Positions 7,008 through 14,763 are shown, counted from the stretch's first letter. The stretch: DNA of 27,750 nucleotides from DATFKA01 sp042095835 (GCA_042095835.1 JBELML010000081.1:1-27750); one strand, 5' to 3'. Program-made: numbers and translations. The notes: generated from the letters alone by a model not told the origin.

Positions 7008-8189
7008 TTAGTGCTCTTCGTGGTGCTCCTCAACAGCCATACCAATGTATAAAGCTGAAAGCAGCGCAAACAAAAATGCTTGAATGAAAGCCACCAATAG
7101 CTCTAGTAAGTTGAGCGCAAATACAAACAGCGTAGCCATGACACCACCTACAGTAGCGCCCGATAGACTCTCTCCATTGTCCCCTAGAATGAATACCATA
7201 CCTACCATCGATAAAATGATGATGTGACCCGCTGTCATGTTCGCGAATAAACGAATCAAAAGGGTAAATGGCTTGATGAAAATACCCGCAATCTCAATGG
7301 GTGCCAACATCAACTTTACAAAAACAGGTACGCCAGGCATCCAAAAGATGTGCTGCCAGTAGTGCTTGTTGCCGCTGAAGTTTACAACGATCATAGTGAC
7401 CAAAGCCAAAGCTAAGGTTACCCCTAAATTACCAGTGGCGTTTCCTGAACCTGGAAAGAAGGGAATCAAACCAAGGAAGTTGGTGATCAAAATGAAGAAA
7501 AACAAGCTCATAATAAATGGCATGTAGCGCTCGTAGCGGGAGCCAATGGCTGGCTCAACAACTTCATCTCTCATAAATACGAACAATGGCTCAATAAGAC
7601 TTTGGATGCCTTTAGGCGCCTGTCCTTCTCTCTTTCTGTATCCTTTGGCTACTGCTAGGAAAATAAGCACCATCAAGATTGCCGCCACCAATAAGGTGAA
7701 AACCACTTTGGTGATAGAAAAATCAATCCAGGAAGTAAACTTCACTAGGGTACTTGGTTTCTCTAGTTCGTATTCTTCTCCGTGAGAAACGGCATAGTAT
7801 TTTGATACGGTTTCGCCTTCCGCAGTTTCTACTTCTTTATCTTTTATCTCATCGATATGCTCTACGTGCATATCTTCGGTGTAGTCTTTGATGCGCATCA
7901 CATCGCCGTGGTGCATGACATATCCATGTACGGCATTGTGTCCGTGGTCAAATTTATTAGACCAAAACATCTTCAATCCATCATCAAAGGAATAGAGAAT
8001 ACATGGTAGAGGGATAGAGGTGTGCCCCCACAGGTGGAATTCATTAGCATCGCTGATATGCTCGATGATTCGGTCAGGGTAGGACATCTCTTCTTCTTCA
8101 GTTTTTGCCTCCTCGTCTTTGGCAAAAGTACTAGCAGGCGTGAGTAAGAAAAGTGCTAGCAAGGAAAACAAAAGAATGCGCATTCTCAT
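7008..8189 (-). CDS. atpB: F-type ATP synthase subunit a (long Bacteroidota form)
   Basis: Stator proton channel of the Fo sector. The 393-residue protein is much longer than E. coli AtpB (271). It begins with a signal-like helix (MRMRILLFSLLALFLLTPAS), then a charged, His-rich soluble region of ~130 residues (for example HGYVMHHGDVMRIKDY), and only then the usual membrane core from about residue 158. The essential arginine is Arg313 in PFTLLIRLFANMTAGH, and the C-terminal helices include LLELLVAFIQAFLFALLSALY. Such an N-terminal extension is known in other Bacteroidota. The start at 8189 or the ATG two codons later both fit. It is the first gene of the operon; no atpI or atpZ precedes it. 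Confidence 0.96.
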   Translation of the reverse strand: MRMRILLFSLLALFLLTPASTFAKDEEAKTEEEEMSYPDRIIEHISDANEFHLWGHTSIPLPCILYSFDDGLKMFWSNKFDHGHNAVHGYVMHHGDVMRIKDYTEDMHVEHIDEIKDKEVETAEGETVSKYYAVSHGEEYELEKPSTLVKFTSWIDFSITKVVFTLLVAAILMVLIFLAVAKGYRKREGQAPKGIQSLIEPLFVFMRDEVVEPAIGSRYERYMPFIMSLFFFILITNFLGLIPFFPGSGNATGNLGVTLALALVTMIVVNFSGNKHYWQHIFWMPGVPVFVKLMLAPIEIAGIFIKPFTLLIRLFANMTAGHIIILSMVGMVFILGDNGESLSGATVGGVMATLFVFALNLLELLVAFIQAFLFALLSALYIGMAVEEHHEEH

Positions 8190-8222
8190 ATACTGTGTAT
8201 TGACCTGTTCTTAAAATCGCCA

Positions 8223-8230
8223 CAAAGGTA
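8223..8230 (-). promoter_or_regulatory. Candidate -7 box of the atp operon
   Basis: On the minus strand TACCTTTG matches the Bacteroidota sigma-A -7 consensus TAnnTTTG and lies 34 bases before the atpB start, giving a short leader. No TTG lies at the usual -33 spacing; the region is a run of T instead. It is therefore only a tentative promoter. Confidence 0.35.
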
Positions 8231-8643
8231 TATACTTCCTACCTTTAAAAAAAACCTTCTTCCTCTTTTTTTACAAGCAAATGTGCTTTTTGTTTCACCT
8301 GAAAGCCAATCAGTTATGTATGAAATTATGCGCTCACATAGGCCGATGCTGTAAAAGGGCTTATATACAGAACACTTTTCCGATCAGAACTCGCAAATCA
8401 AAATATAATTTCTAAGTCTTGCAGCAATAAAGTTATTAATGTGCCAGCTTGGATTCCTGGAAAAAAGCAAGCACAATAGATGTTTTTTGCCCTTTTTTTT
8501 TAAAAAGAAAGGAATCAAATCTATTTTTTGATGAGATTCATTTTCTAACAAAACAATCCTAGGTCCTACAGAATTTTTATCTTGCAATTTTCCAGGAAAT
8601 AAATAGCCAATGGCTGGTATTTCTTGAGTTATTCTTTATTTTA
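8231..8643. other. Non-coding stretch upstream of atpB
   Basis: About 410 AT-rich bases between the atp promoter region and the palindromic element upstream of nadB. I find no convincing gene: the only open frame of note (67 codons, minus strand, 8384-8587) has a low-complexity Lys/Leu composition, no recognisable motif and no plausible start context. Runs of T and A around 8490-8510 are the only visible structure. In other genomes this position before atpB often holds atpI-like genes; none can be seen here. Confidence 0.5.
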
Positions 8644-8804
8644 AGTAACGATCAAAAATTAACTTATTGATTTGTGGCGGAATCTTTTGTCCCAATACTT
8701 CGTTAAAAAGCCTCGCTAATACCCTGCATTAGCTACGTTTTTTGCCTCGTCTTGAAACAAAATCTTCTCGGCCAAAATGCAATACTTATTCTTTGTCCGT
8801 TACT
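8644..8804. repeat. 161-bp imperfect palindromic element, copy A
   Basis: The element starts AGTAACG and ends CGTTACT, and its two halves are imperfect reverse complements along the whole length: ends AGTAACG(A/G), then CAAA-rich segments, then AAAAAGCCTCGCTAAT facing ATTAGCTACGTTTTTT. The centre is a small hairpin CTAAT/ATTAG. It is about 80% identical to the reverse complement of the element at 27521-27680 (shared blocks include GTTAAAAAGCCTCGCT and ACTTATTCTTTGTCCGTTAC). It encodes nothing. It ends 27 bases before the nadB start, so it may supply or alter that gene's promoter or leader. It behaves like a MITE or a REP-type sequence. Confidence 0.75.
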
Positions 8805-8831
8805 AAAAGAAGCCTTTAAGGCAAACAGATT

Positions 8832-10433
8832 ATGACAACAGACATCCTCATTATAGGCTCCGGAATAGGAGGCCTGACCACAGCGATCAAAACCGCCATG
8901 CTACGCCCCAATGACAAAATAACGGTGCTGACTAAAACAGAAGAGGGCGAAAGTAATACCAGCTATGCCCAAGGTGGTGTGGCCGCGGTCTGGAATAAAG
9001 AAGTGGACAACTACGAAAAGCACAAAGCAGATACCCTAGATGCCGGCGATGGCCTTTGTACAGCATCTATAGTAGACATCGTTGTGCAAGAGGGGCCTGC
9101 CAGAGTACAGGATATTATCGACTGGGGTGCTCGCTTCGACAAAGCCCCTGGCGAAGATGAATATGACCTCGGCAAGGAAGGTGGTCACTCAGAAAATCGC
9201 ATCCTCCATTATAAAGATTTGACAGGCTGGGAAATGCAGCGCGCTATTATGGCCAAAGCTGATGAATATCCCAATATCACCGTACTACAACACTACTATG
9301 CCGTCGATGTCATCACGCAGCACCATATTGGGTACACGGTCACTCGCCTGATGCAAGATATCGAATGCTACGGTGCCTACGCACTGAATAAAGAAACTGG
9401 TGAAATTGAAGCCATTTTAGCCAAAGTGACCGTAGTAGCAACGGGTGGTACAGGGCAAGTTTATCGAAGTACAACCAATCCGGTCATTGCTACAGGAGAT
9501 GGTATAGCTATGGTCTACCGAGCGAAGGGTTGGATAGAAAATATGGAATTTGTCCAATTTCATCCTACCTCATTATATAATCCAGCAGGGGATAATCCTG
9601 TATTTTTGGTCTCCGAGGCAGTAAGAGGCTATGGTGGTATTTTGAAGCGGAGAGATGGTTCGGAGTTTATGCAGGAATACGATCCAAGAAAGAGTTTGGC
9701 GCCCAGAGATATTGTAGCTAGAGCTATAGATAATGAGATGAAAATCAATGGAGAGGAATGCATGTTCCTAGATTGTACTCATATCGATAAAGACAAATTC
9801 TACGCTCACTTCCCGACCATTTATGATAAGTGTATCAGCCTAGGGATTGATCCGATGAAGGATATGATACCAGTAGTACCCGCTTGTCACTATATGTGTG
9901 GAGGGATCAAGGTAGATGATTTTGGCAGAAGTTCGATCAATCGATTATACGCCGTAGGCGAATGTACGAGCACTGGACTACATGGTGCGAATCGTTTGGC
10001 CTCTAATTCTTTGCTAGAAGCAATGGTGTTTGGACATCGAATTGCGATTGATATTGACCAAACGCTCGATCAGTATCAGATACAGGAGGGGATTCCCGAG
10101 TGGAGTACCAGTAGTGCAACTACCGCCAAAGAAATGGTACTCATCACCCAAAGTTTGAAAGAGTTGAAGGAGGTCATGAGTAATTATGTAGGTATTGTTC
10201 GCTCAAATGTCCGCTTGAAAAGGGCACTCGACAGATTATTACTCCTCTACCAAGAAACGGAGCGCTTATACAATACTACAGCGGTTTCTCCCCAGATATG
10301 TGAGCTACGGAATCTCATTTCAATATGCTACCTCATTACGCGATCTGCTGCGATGCGCAAAGAGAGTAGAGGTTTGCATTATACCACCGATTATCCTGAG
10401 CAACAGCCATTTATACAGTCTTTGACTTTGTAG
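8832..10433 (+). CDS. nadB: L-aspartate oxidase
   Basis: This FAD enzyme oxidises L-aspartate to iminoaspartate, the first step of de novo NAD synthesis; quinolinate synthase (NadA) then acts on the product. The 533 residues match the family length. The dinucleotide motif GSGIGG is at residues 9-14, followed by SYAQGGVAAVW, the substrate-region motif EFVQFHPTSLY, the RGYGGILKRRDG loop, CHYMCGGIKVD, and GLHGANRLASNSLLEA near the end of the FAD domain. The C-terminal helical domain is present. The gene stands apart from succinate dehydrogenase subunits, which supports NadB rather than SdhA. No nadA or nadC is adjacent. Upstream lies palindromic element copy A. Confidence 0.95.
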   Translation: MTTDILIIGSGIGGLTTAIKTAMLRPNDKITVLTKTEEGESNTSYAQGGVAAVWNKEVDNYEKHKADTLDAGDGLCTASIVDIVVQEGPARVQDIIDWGARFDKAPGEDEYDLGKEGGHSENRILHYKDLTGWEMQRAIMAKADEYPNITVLQHYYAVDVITQHHIGYTVTRLMQDIECYGAYALNKETGEIEAILAKVTVVATGGTGQVYRSTTNPVIATGDGIAMVYRAKGWIENMEFVQFHPTSLYNPAGDNPVFLVSEAVRGYGGILKRRDGSEFMQEYDPRKSLAPRDIVARAIDNEMKINGEECMFLDCTHIDKDKFYAHFPTIYDKCISLGIDPMKDMIPVVPACHYMCGGIKVDDFGRSSINRLYAVGECTSTGLHGANRLASNSLLEAMVFGHRIAIDIDQTLDQYQIQEGIPEWSTSSATTAKEMVLITQSLKELKEVMSNYVGIVRSNVRLKRALDRLLLLYQETERLYNTTAVSPQICELRNLISICYLITRSAAMRKESRGLHYTTDYPEQQPFIQSLTL

Positions 10434-10544
10434 TTGTTAAGAATTTAGAGCTTTAGAAGCATGTTGTAGGTAAGCGGTTTCATCTAGTAAGGTAGGGCAT
10501 TTTATTATTGGGGAAACTGGTTGGCGGGTTTGTGGCTTTTTTTA

Positions 10545-10680
10545 TATGGTGATGTTTTTATGTTGTGATATGGTGATATGGTGATGTTTTGATGTGGCGA
10601 TGTTTGTAGGTTGAGAAAGGGGACGCTAGGTGTCTTTCGGAGAGTATACATGTGGTGACATCGTGAGATGTTGATGTGGA
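10545..10680 (+). repeat. Degenerate 8-bp tandem repeat tract
   Basis: The spacer after nadB contains repeated units of the form GATATGGT / GATGTTTT / GATGTGGC, clearest at 10545-10604, then interrupted and resumed at about 10649-10680 (GTGGTGACATCGTGAG, GATGTTGATGTGG). The strand is almost free of C. No reading frame or hairpin explains it. The rest of 10434-10720 shows nothing else that I recognise. Confidence 0.65.
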
Positions 10681-10726
10681 TAATGTGATTTTTGAACTGT
10701 TAGTATCCTACATAAAATTTTTAAAC

Positions 10727-11293
10727 ATGACTAAACCAATATTTGCTAGTCTAGTTTTTCTGCTATTGATGATGCCATCATGCGCTAAGGATGAGGTGAA
10801 AAAAGAACCCGAAATACTCAGCGAAATCATTTATGGTCGATGGGAACTCAGAGAAGAGCTCTCTTTTCTCCGATATCGAGACTTTGATTTTCATGAAATC
10901 TCTTTTGAAGATTTACCTATTTTAGAATTTATTGAGCCAGATTCCTTTAATATCAGCTTTGAATTAGGATTTGGAAAATCAGGTTACTTTGAAATAAAGG
11001 AAGCCGATTCAATACTAGAGTATGTTTAAAATTGGCTTTTGAGGCGACTACTGTCAAATATTTTGCTGAACAAGGCGCGAAAAAGGAGCCTAGCCTTAGC
11101 TAAGCGACTGATGAGCAACGCTGTGCAGGGTAATATTTGGCGTAGGTAGCCCAAAGTGTTAAATTTAAACATGCTCTTAATATTCAATAGTGTAGTTGAT
11201 TGGTCGATTGAAGGATATAATGTAGACACGCTCGACATAAGACAATCTGGTAGAGAAGGAGAGACGGCCCACAAATACTTCAAACTAGACTAG
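10727..11293 (+). pseudogene. Small lipoprotein gene split by a palindromic insertion
   Basis: The 5' part (10727-11029) encodes 100 residues starting MTKPIFASLVFLLLMMPSCAK, a lipoprotein signal with lipobox cysteine at 19, then YGRWELREELSF, like the start of the small lipocalin-like lipoproteins common in Bacteroidota. The frame meets a stop codon (TAA, 11027-11029) inside the left end of the element at 11022-11172. Just past its right end an open frame (11171-11293) gives WSIEGYNVDTLDIRQSG and ends GETAHKYFKLD, which reads like the natural C-terminus of such a protein. The two pieces together would make about 140 residues, a usual size. I infer one gene broken by insertion; a shortened 100-residue lipoprotein could still be made. 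Confidence 0.6.
11022..11172. mobile_element. 151-bp palindromic MITE-like element (family D)
   Basis: The ends are inverted repeats ATGTTTAAA (11022-11030) and TTTAAACAT (11164-11172). Inside, the halves remain imperfectly complementary: GGCGACTACTGTCAAATATT on the left corresponds to the reverse complement of AATATTTGGCGTAGGTAGCC on the right. The exact centre is the 10-bp palindrome CTTAGCTAAG (11095-11104). No transposase is encoded. A target duplication is not obvious. It interrupts a lipoprotein reading frame, which argues for mobility, and shares an ACAAGGC...AAAAA...AGC motif with the elements at 8644 and 27521. Confidence 0.6.
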
Positions 11294-11304
11294 CGATTCT
11301 GTAT

Positions 11305-12324
11305 TTACAAATACTGATTTTTCACGCTAATCACTTCAGCCATGATACTAAGGGCGATTTCCTTGGGAGACTTGGCATGAATATCTATGCCTACGGGACC
11401 TGAAATCCGATCGATCTGGCTTTGGGTGAACCCCGCTTCTAAAAGGCGTACACTACGCTTGGCATGGGTTTTTCGACTACCCAAGGCTCCAATATAGGCT
11501 ACTTTGCTGGGGAGCAAAACCGCCAGCGCATTGTCGTCAATTTTAGGATCATGAGAGAGGACTACCGCATAGGTATGCAAATCTAATTCAAATTGATGCA
11601 AGACCTCTGAGGGGTATTCATTGATTAACTGGTCTGGTGCGACAGGAAATTGAGTCTTCTCTGCAAAGATACGCCTGGGGTCTATCACAATCGTTTCAAA
11701 ATCGTAGAATTGGGCTAAACTTACTAAATCGGCCGTCAGATGCGCGGCACCAAAAATAAGTAATTGACTTTTTCTAGGAAAAACATGAAAGAAAAATTGT
11801 CCTTGGGGCGTTTCTACTACCTGATTTCTACGCTCCTGATAAGCAATCAAAGCGGATTCGGGAATACCAGCAGGTAGATCGCCAATAGTATGGCCATCTA
11901 CCGAAACAAGCGAACTTTGATAGGCATTTTCTCCCTCTAATGCTGTTGCCCATATGCAGGACTCGTTATGTTCTAGACAGCGTAATAAGGTAGCCCATAA
12001 ATCAGTCGTGGCATCTGGTAGTAGCTCAAGTAGTACTTGTATCCTGCCACCACAACTCAGTCCGATAGACCAGGCGTCGTCATCAGATACTCCATAGTCC
12101 AGGATTTGGGCTTGGCCACTTTCGATGGTCTGCTGGGCTGCTTTGACCACATTCCCTTCTACGCAGCCGCCACTCACCGAACCCATCATCTCCATATCTT
12201 CATTGATTAAAAGTATAGACCCAACTGGACGTGGAGAAGCATTCCAGGTTTTTATCACACGGGCAATCGCAATCTTCTTATTTGCTTTTTGCCAATCTGC
12301 TATTGAGTGGAGAAAATTTATCAT
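11305..12324 (-). CDS. XdhC/CoxI family protein
   Basis: A 339-residue member of the XdhC/CoxI family, which binds and sulfurates molybdenum cofactor or inserts it into xanthine dehydrogenase and CO-dehydrogenase-type molybdenum hydroxylases. The N-terminal XdhC/CoxI domain has the SGGCVE motif (51-56) and LSCGG (Cys91). The C-terminal Rossmann domain starts at LLIFGAAHLTADL (188-200) and continues through YIGALGSRKTHAKR and the end motif GPVGIDIHAKSPKEIALSIMAEV. Length and both domains are complete. No molybdenum hydroxylase subunit is in the window, so its client is unknown. It stands alone, convergent with the broken lipoprotein gene (11 bp apart) and divergent from the electron-transfer operon (228 bp). 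Confidence 0.88.
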   Translation of the reverse strand: MINFLHSIADWQKANKKIAIARVIKTWNASPRPVGSILLINEDMEMMGSVSGGCVEGNVVKAAQQTIESGQAQILDYGVSDDDAWSIGLSCGGRIQVLLELLPDATTDLWATLLRCLEHNESCIWATALEGENAYQSSLVSVDGHTIGDLPAGIPESALIAYQERRNQVVETPQGQFFFHVFPRKSQLLIFGAAHLTADLVSLAQFYDFETIVIDPRRIFAEKTQFPVAPDQLINEYPSEVLHQFELDLHTYAVVLSHDPKIDDNALAVLLPSKVAYIGALGSRKTHAKRSVRLLEAGFTQSQIDRISGPVGIDIHAKSPKEIALSIMAEVISVKNQYL

Positions 12325-12552
12325 TCCCGAGTTGTAGTTTTGATGAGCATTATAAGTCTAACAAGATTTCTTAGCGCTTGTTTAGAAGTTGATAAGGAAC
12401 ATTGTAGCGCAGTATCATTCAACTTTCCAACAGCCGATCAAAGTAGCTGGAAAAGTAGAATTAAAAAATCCATGACATTTTTTTGACATAAGGCAACCCT
12501 TCTTCACCAACTTGCCGTACTAGGGAGCAAAGGTTATTTAATAGCGTTTCCT

Positions 12553-13422
12553 ATGTCGAAAACAGTGCATTTTATCTATCTCTTTATCTTGTCGAGTATT
12601 GTAGTGCTCGTCACTATCTTTCTTGCTTATAAGGGATATGCCTATTATTCGACTCCACTGGAAGAGCGTTTTTATCATCCAGATCATGAGCACTTCAAAC
12701 CTTCTGGTCTTTACGGACAAGGTTTAGGTGTCATAGGTACGCTATTGATATTGGTCGGTGTTGTCTTTTACCTCATCCGTAAAAGAAGCCGAAGAATGGC
12801 CCGTTGGGGGCGGCTTAAATATTGGCTAGAGTTCCATATTTTTCTGTGTACGCTTGGCCCTGTGATGATCCTTTTTCATACTGCTTTTAAGTTTGGAGGT
12901 ATTGTATCTATTGCATTTTGGAGTATGGTTGCCGTGGTCGTCAGCGGTGTGATTGGACGCTATATCTATATACAAATACCACGTAGTATAGAGGGGCGAG
13001 CCTTAAGCCGTAAAGAAATTCAAGCCACCAAGTCCAACCTGGGTTTGCTGCTGACCGAGCAATACGGTTTGAGCCTAGCCAACGCCCAGATGGTACAGCA
13101 TACGCTCGAAATGACTTCCTTTTCGGTCAATGGTAATACCCTAAAACTAGAACAAGGGCGGCAGATAACGAATACCCAACGGCTCCGGCACATCCGTAAA
13201 TCTCTTCGACAAAACGGAATAAAGGGAGCTTCCTTTCGCCAAATCATGCGCCTAGTAAAACACGAAATTCGGATCAACAAACGTATAGAGCGGCTACAGA
13301 CGATGCAGCAGCTATTCAAATATTGGCACGTGGCTCATATGCCTTTTGCCTTGGTCATGCTAGTGATTGTAGTGATCCATGTAGCGGTGACCTTAGCACT
13401 AGGATATACCTGGATTTTTTAA
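12553..13422 (+). CDS. Predicted di-heme b-type cytochrome, inner membrane
   Basis: The 289-residue protein has about five membrane helices (roughly 8-27, 55-76, 92-112, 116-138 and 264-286) and a basic cytoplasmic region between the last two. Helix 3 holds His95 and His109, and helix 5 holds His262 and His276. Both pairs are spaced 14 residues apart, the arrangement by which two helices hold two stacked b hemes in quinol-cytochrome b families; His259 is an extra histidine. I know no name for the family. It is the first gene of a seven-gene operon, 12 bp before an FeS/FAD oxidoreductase, so it probably passes electrons between that enzyme or the quinone pool and the periplasmic multiheme cytochromes. 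An imperfect hairpin at about 12421-12456 lies in its upstream region. Confidence 0.7.
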   Translation: MSKTVHFIYLFILSSIVVLVTIFLAYKGYAYYSTPLEERFYHPDHEHFKPSGLYGQGLGVIGTLLILVGVVFYLIRKRSRRMARWGRLKYWLEFHIFLCTLGPVMILFHTAFKFGGIVSIAFWSMVAVVVSGVIGRYIYIQIPRSIEGRALSRKEIQATKSNLGLLLTEQYGLSLANAQMVQHTLEMTSFSVNGNTLKLEQGRQITNTQRLRHIRKSLRQNGIKGASFRQIMRLVKHEIRINKRIERLQTMQQLFKYWHVAHMPFALVMLVIVVIHVAVTLALGYTWIF

Positions 13423-13434
13423 AGAATAAAGAAG

Positions 13435-14763
13435 ATGCTTTTAGAAGAGATTGCAATATATGGGATTATTATTTTGTTCTGCGCGGGGGTAGTGCTTTAC
13501 TATCTCCGCAGCCAGAGTAAAGCTTCCAAAATTGTGGAAGCCAAAATAAAAGAAGCTAAAGAAAATGGCCTGCACGAGCCTATTTCTCTACATCCCGTTA
13601 TTGATTTAAATACCTGTATCAAAAGCGGTGCCTGCATAGAAGCTTGCCCTGAGAAAGACATATTGGGCATTCTTAATGGGGAGGGCGTCTTGATTAATGC
13701 CTCAAGTTGTGTAGGGCATGGCGCTTGTTTTCATGCTTGTCCGGTGGAGGCTATTTCTTTAGTTATAGGCACTTCAAAAAGAGGCGTAGACCTGCCTCAC
13801 GTCAACGAAGACTACGAGAGTAATGTGCCGGGTATTTATATCGCAGGGGAGCTAGGTGGCATGGGACTCATCAAGAACAGTGTAGAACAAGGGAGCACGG
13901 CGGTAGAAAATATGCTGAGAGATGGATTTAGAAAAGAAATGGATACAACGATTTTAGATTTGGTAATTGTCGGTGCCGGACCAGCTGGTATCGCCGCTTC
14001 TCTGATGGCTAAAAAACATGGCCTTCGCTTCAAGACCTTGGAGCAGGATACGCTTGGCGGCACCGTCTTTACCTTTCCCAGATCAAAAGTGGTGATGACC
14101 GCTCCTATGAATTTACCACTTTATGGTAAAATCAAATTGTACAACACCAGTAAATCGGAGCTACTTGATCTTTGGCAAGATGCCCTTTCTAAAAATAATA
14201 TCCAGATTCAAGAGAAAACCAAGGTAGAAGCTATTCGACCAGGCATAGGACATTTCGTTGTCGAAACATTGCAGGGAGAAGCGCTCAAAACCCAAAAAGT
14301 ACTCCTGGCAATCGGCCGTAGCGGAAGCCCTCGGAAATTAGGGGTAGCAGGGGAGATGAGTGAAAAAGTAGCTTATCGCCTCCTGGAGCCGGAGAAAATC
14401 ATCAACAAGCAGGTCGTGGTGGTCGGCGGAGGGGATTCGGCAGTAGAGTCGGCCCTTTTGCTGGCGCCTCAAAATAAAGTCATCCTCTCCTATCGGAAGG
14501 ATAAATTCAGTAGGGTTAAACCCAAGAATAGAGAAAAAATATTAGCTGCTATAGCATCAGGTGCCATAGACATGAAATACAATACCAATCTCAGTAGGAT
14601 AGATCAGCATGAAATTAGGCTGGCAGACCAGCAAGGACGAGAGGAGCGCTATCCCAATGACTTGGTTTACATATTCGCGGGCGGAGAATTGCCTACTCAA
14701 TTTCTAAAGAAAGCAGGTGTGCAGATCACCAAGCGATTTGGATATACAATGAAGAAGTATTAA
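13435..14763 (+). CDS. Membrane-anchored ferredoxin-FAD/NAD(P) oxidoreductase
   Basis: The 442-residue protein has, in order: an N-terminal membrane helix (~7-24); two 4Fe-4S-type motifs, Cys61-x2-Ser64-x2-Cys67-x3-Cys71-Pro and Cys92-x2-His95-x2-Cys98-x3-Cys102-Pro; a linker NVPGIYIAGELGGMGL; and a thioredoxin-reductase-like flavin domain with an FAD motif (VGAGPAG, 179-185) and an NAD(P) motif (VVVVGGGDSAVESA, 327-340). There is no redox CxxC, so it is not a thioredoxin reductase. In both clusters the second cysteine is replaced, by Ser and His; I recall this pattern from related oxidoreductases, so it is probably genuine. It likely moves electrons between NAD(P)H, FAD and the cytochrome b encoded upstream. 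It starts 12 bp after the cytochrome b gene and ends 11 bp before the first multiheme cytochrome. Confidence 0.85.
   Translation: MLLEEIAIYGIIILFCAGVVLYYLRSQSKASKIVEAKIKEAKENGLHEPISLHPVIDLNTCIKSGACIEACPEKDILGILNGEGVLINASSCVGHGACFHACPVEAISLVIGTSKRGVDLPHVNEDYESNVPGIYIAGELGGMGLIKNSVEQGSTAVENMLRDGFRKEMDTTILDLVIVGAGPAGIAASLMAKKHGLRFKTLEQDTLGGTVFTFPRSKVVMTAPMNLPLYGKIKLYNTSKSELLDLWQDALSKNNIQIQEKTKVEAIRPGIGHFVVETLQGEALKTQKVLLAIGRSGSPRKLGVAGEMSEKVAYRLLEPEKIINKQVVVVGGGDSAVESALLLAPQNKVILSYRKDKFSRVKPKNREKILAAIASGAIDMKYNTNLSRIDQHEIRLADQQGREERYPNDLVYIFAGGELPTQFLKKAGVQITKRFGYTMKKY

Noticed and set aside
8384..8587. 67-codon open frame on the minus strand before atpB
   Set aside because: Low-complexity Lys/Leu-rich translation, no motif, no signal peptide and no start context; it does not resemble AtpI or any small ATP synthase protein.
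8832..10433. Succinate dehydrogenase/fumarate reductase flavoprotein
   Set aside because: Length, end motifs and absence of FeS and membrane subunit genes nearby fit L-aspartate oxidase better.
10545..10680. Tandem repeats as a possible CRISPR array
   Set aside because: Units are 7-8 bp and contiguous, without unique spacers and without cas genes.
11026..11283. 85-codon open frame on the minus strand
   Set aside because: It runs through the palindromic element and antisense to the lipoprotein remnant; the translation has no recognisable feature.
13435..14763. Thioredoxin reductase or glutamate synthase small subunit
   Set aside because: No redox CxxC in the flavin domain, and an N-terminal membrane helix with modified ferredoxin motifs is not found in those enzymes.
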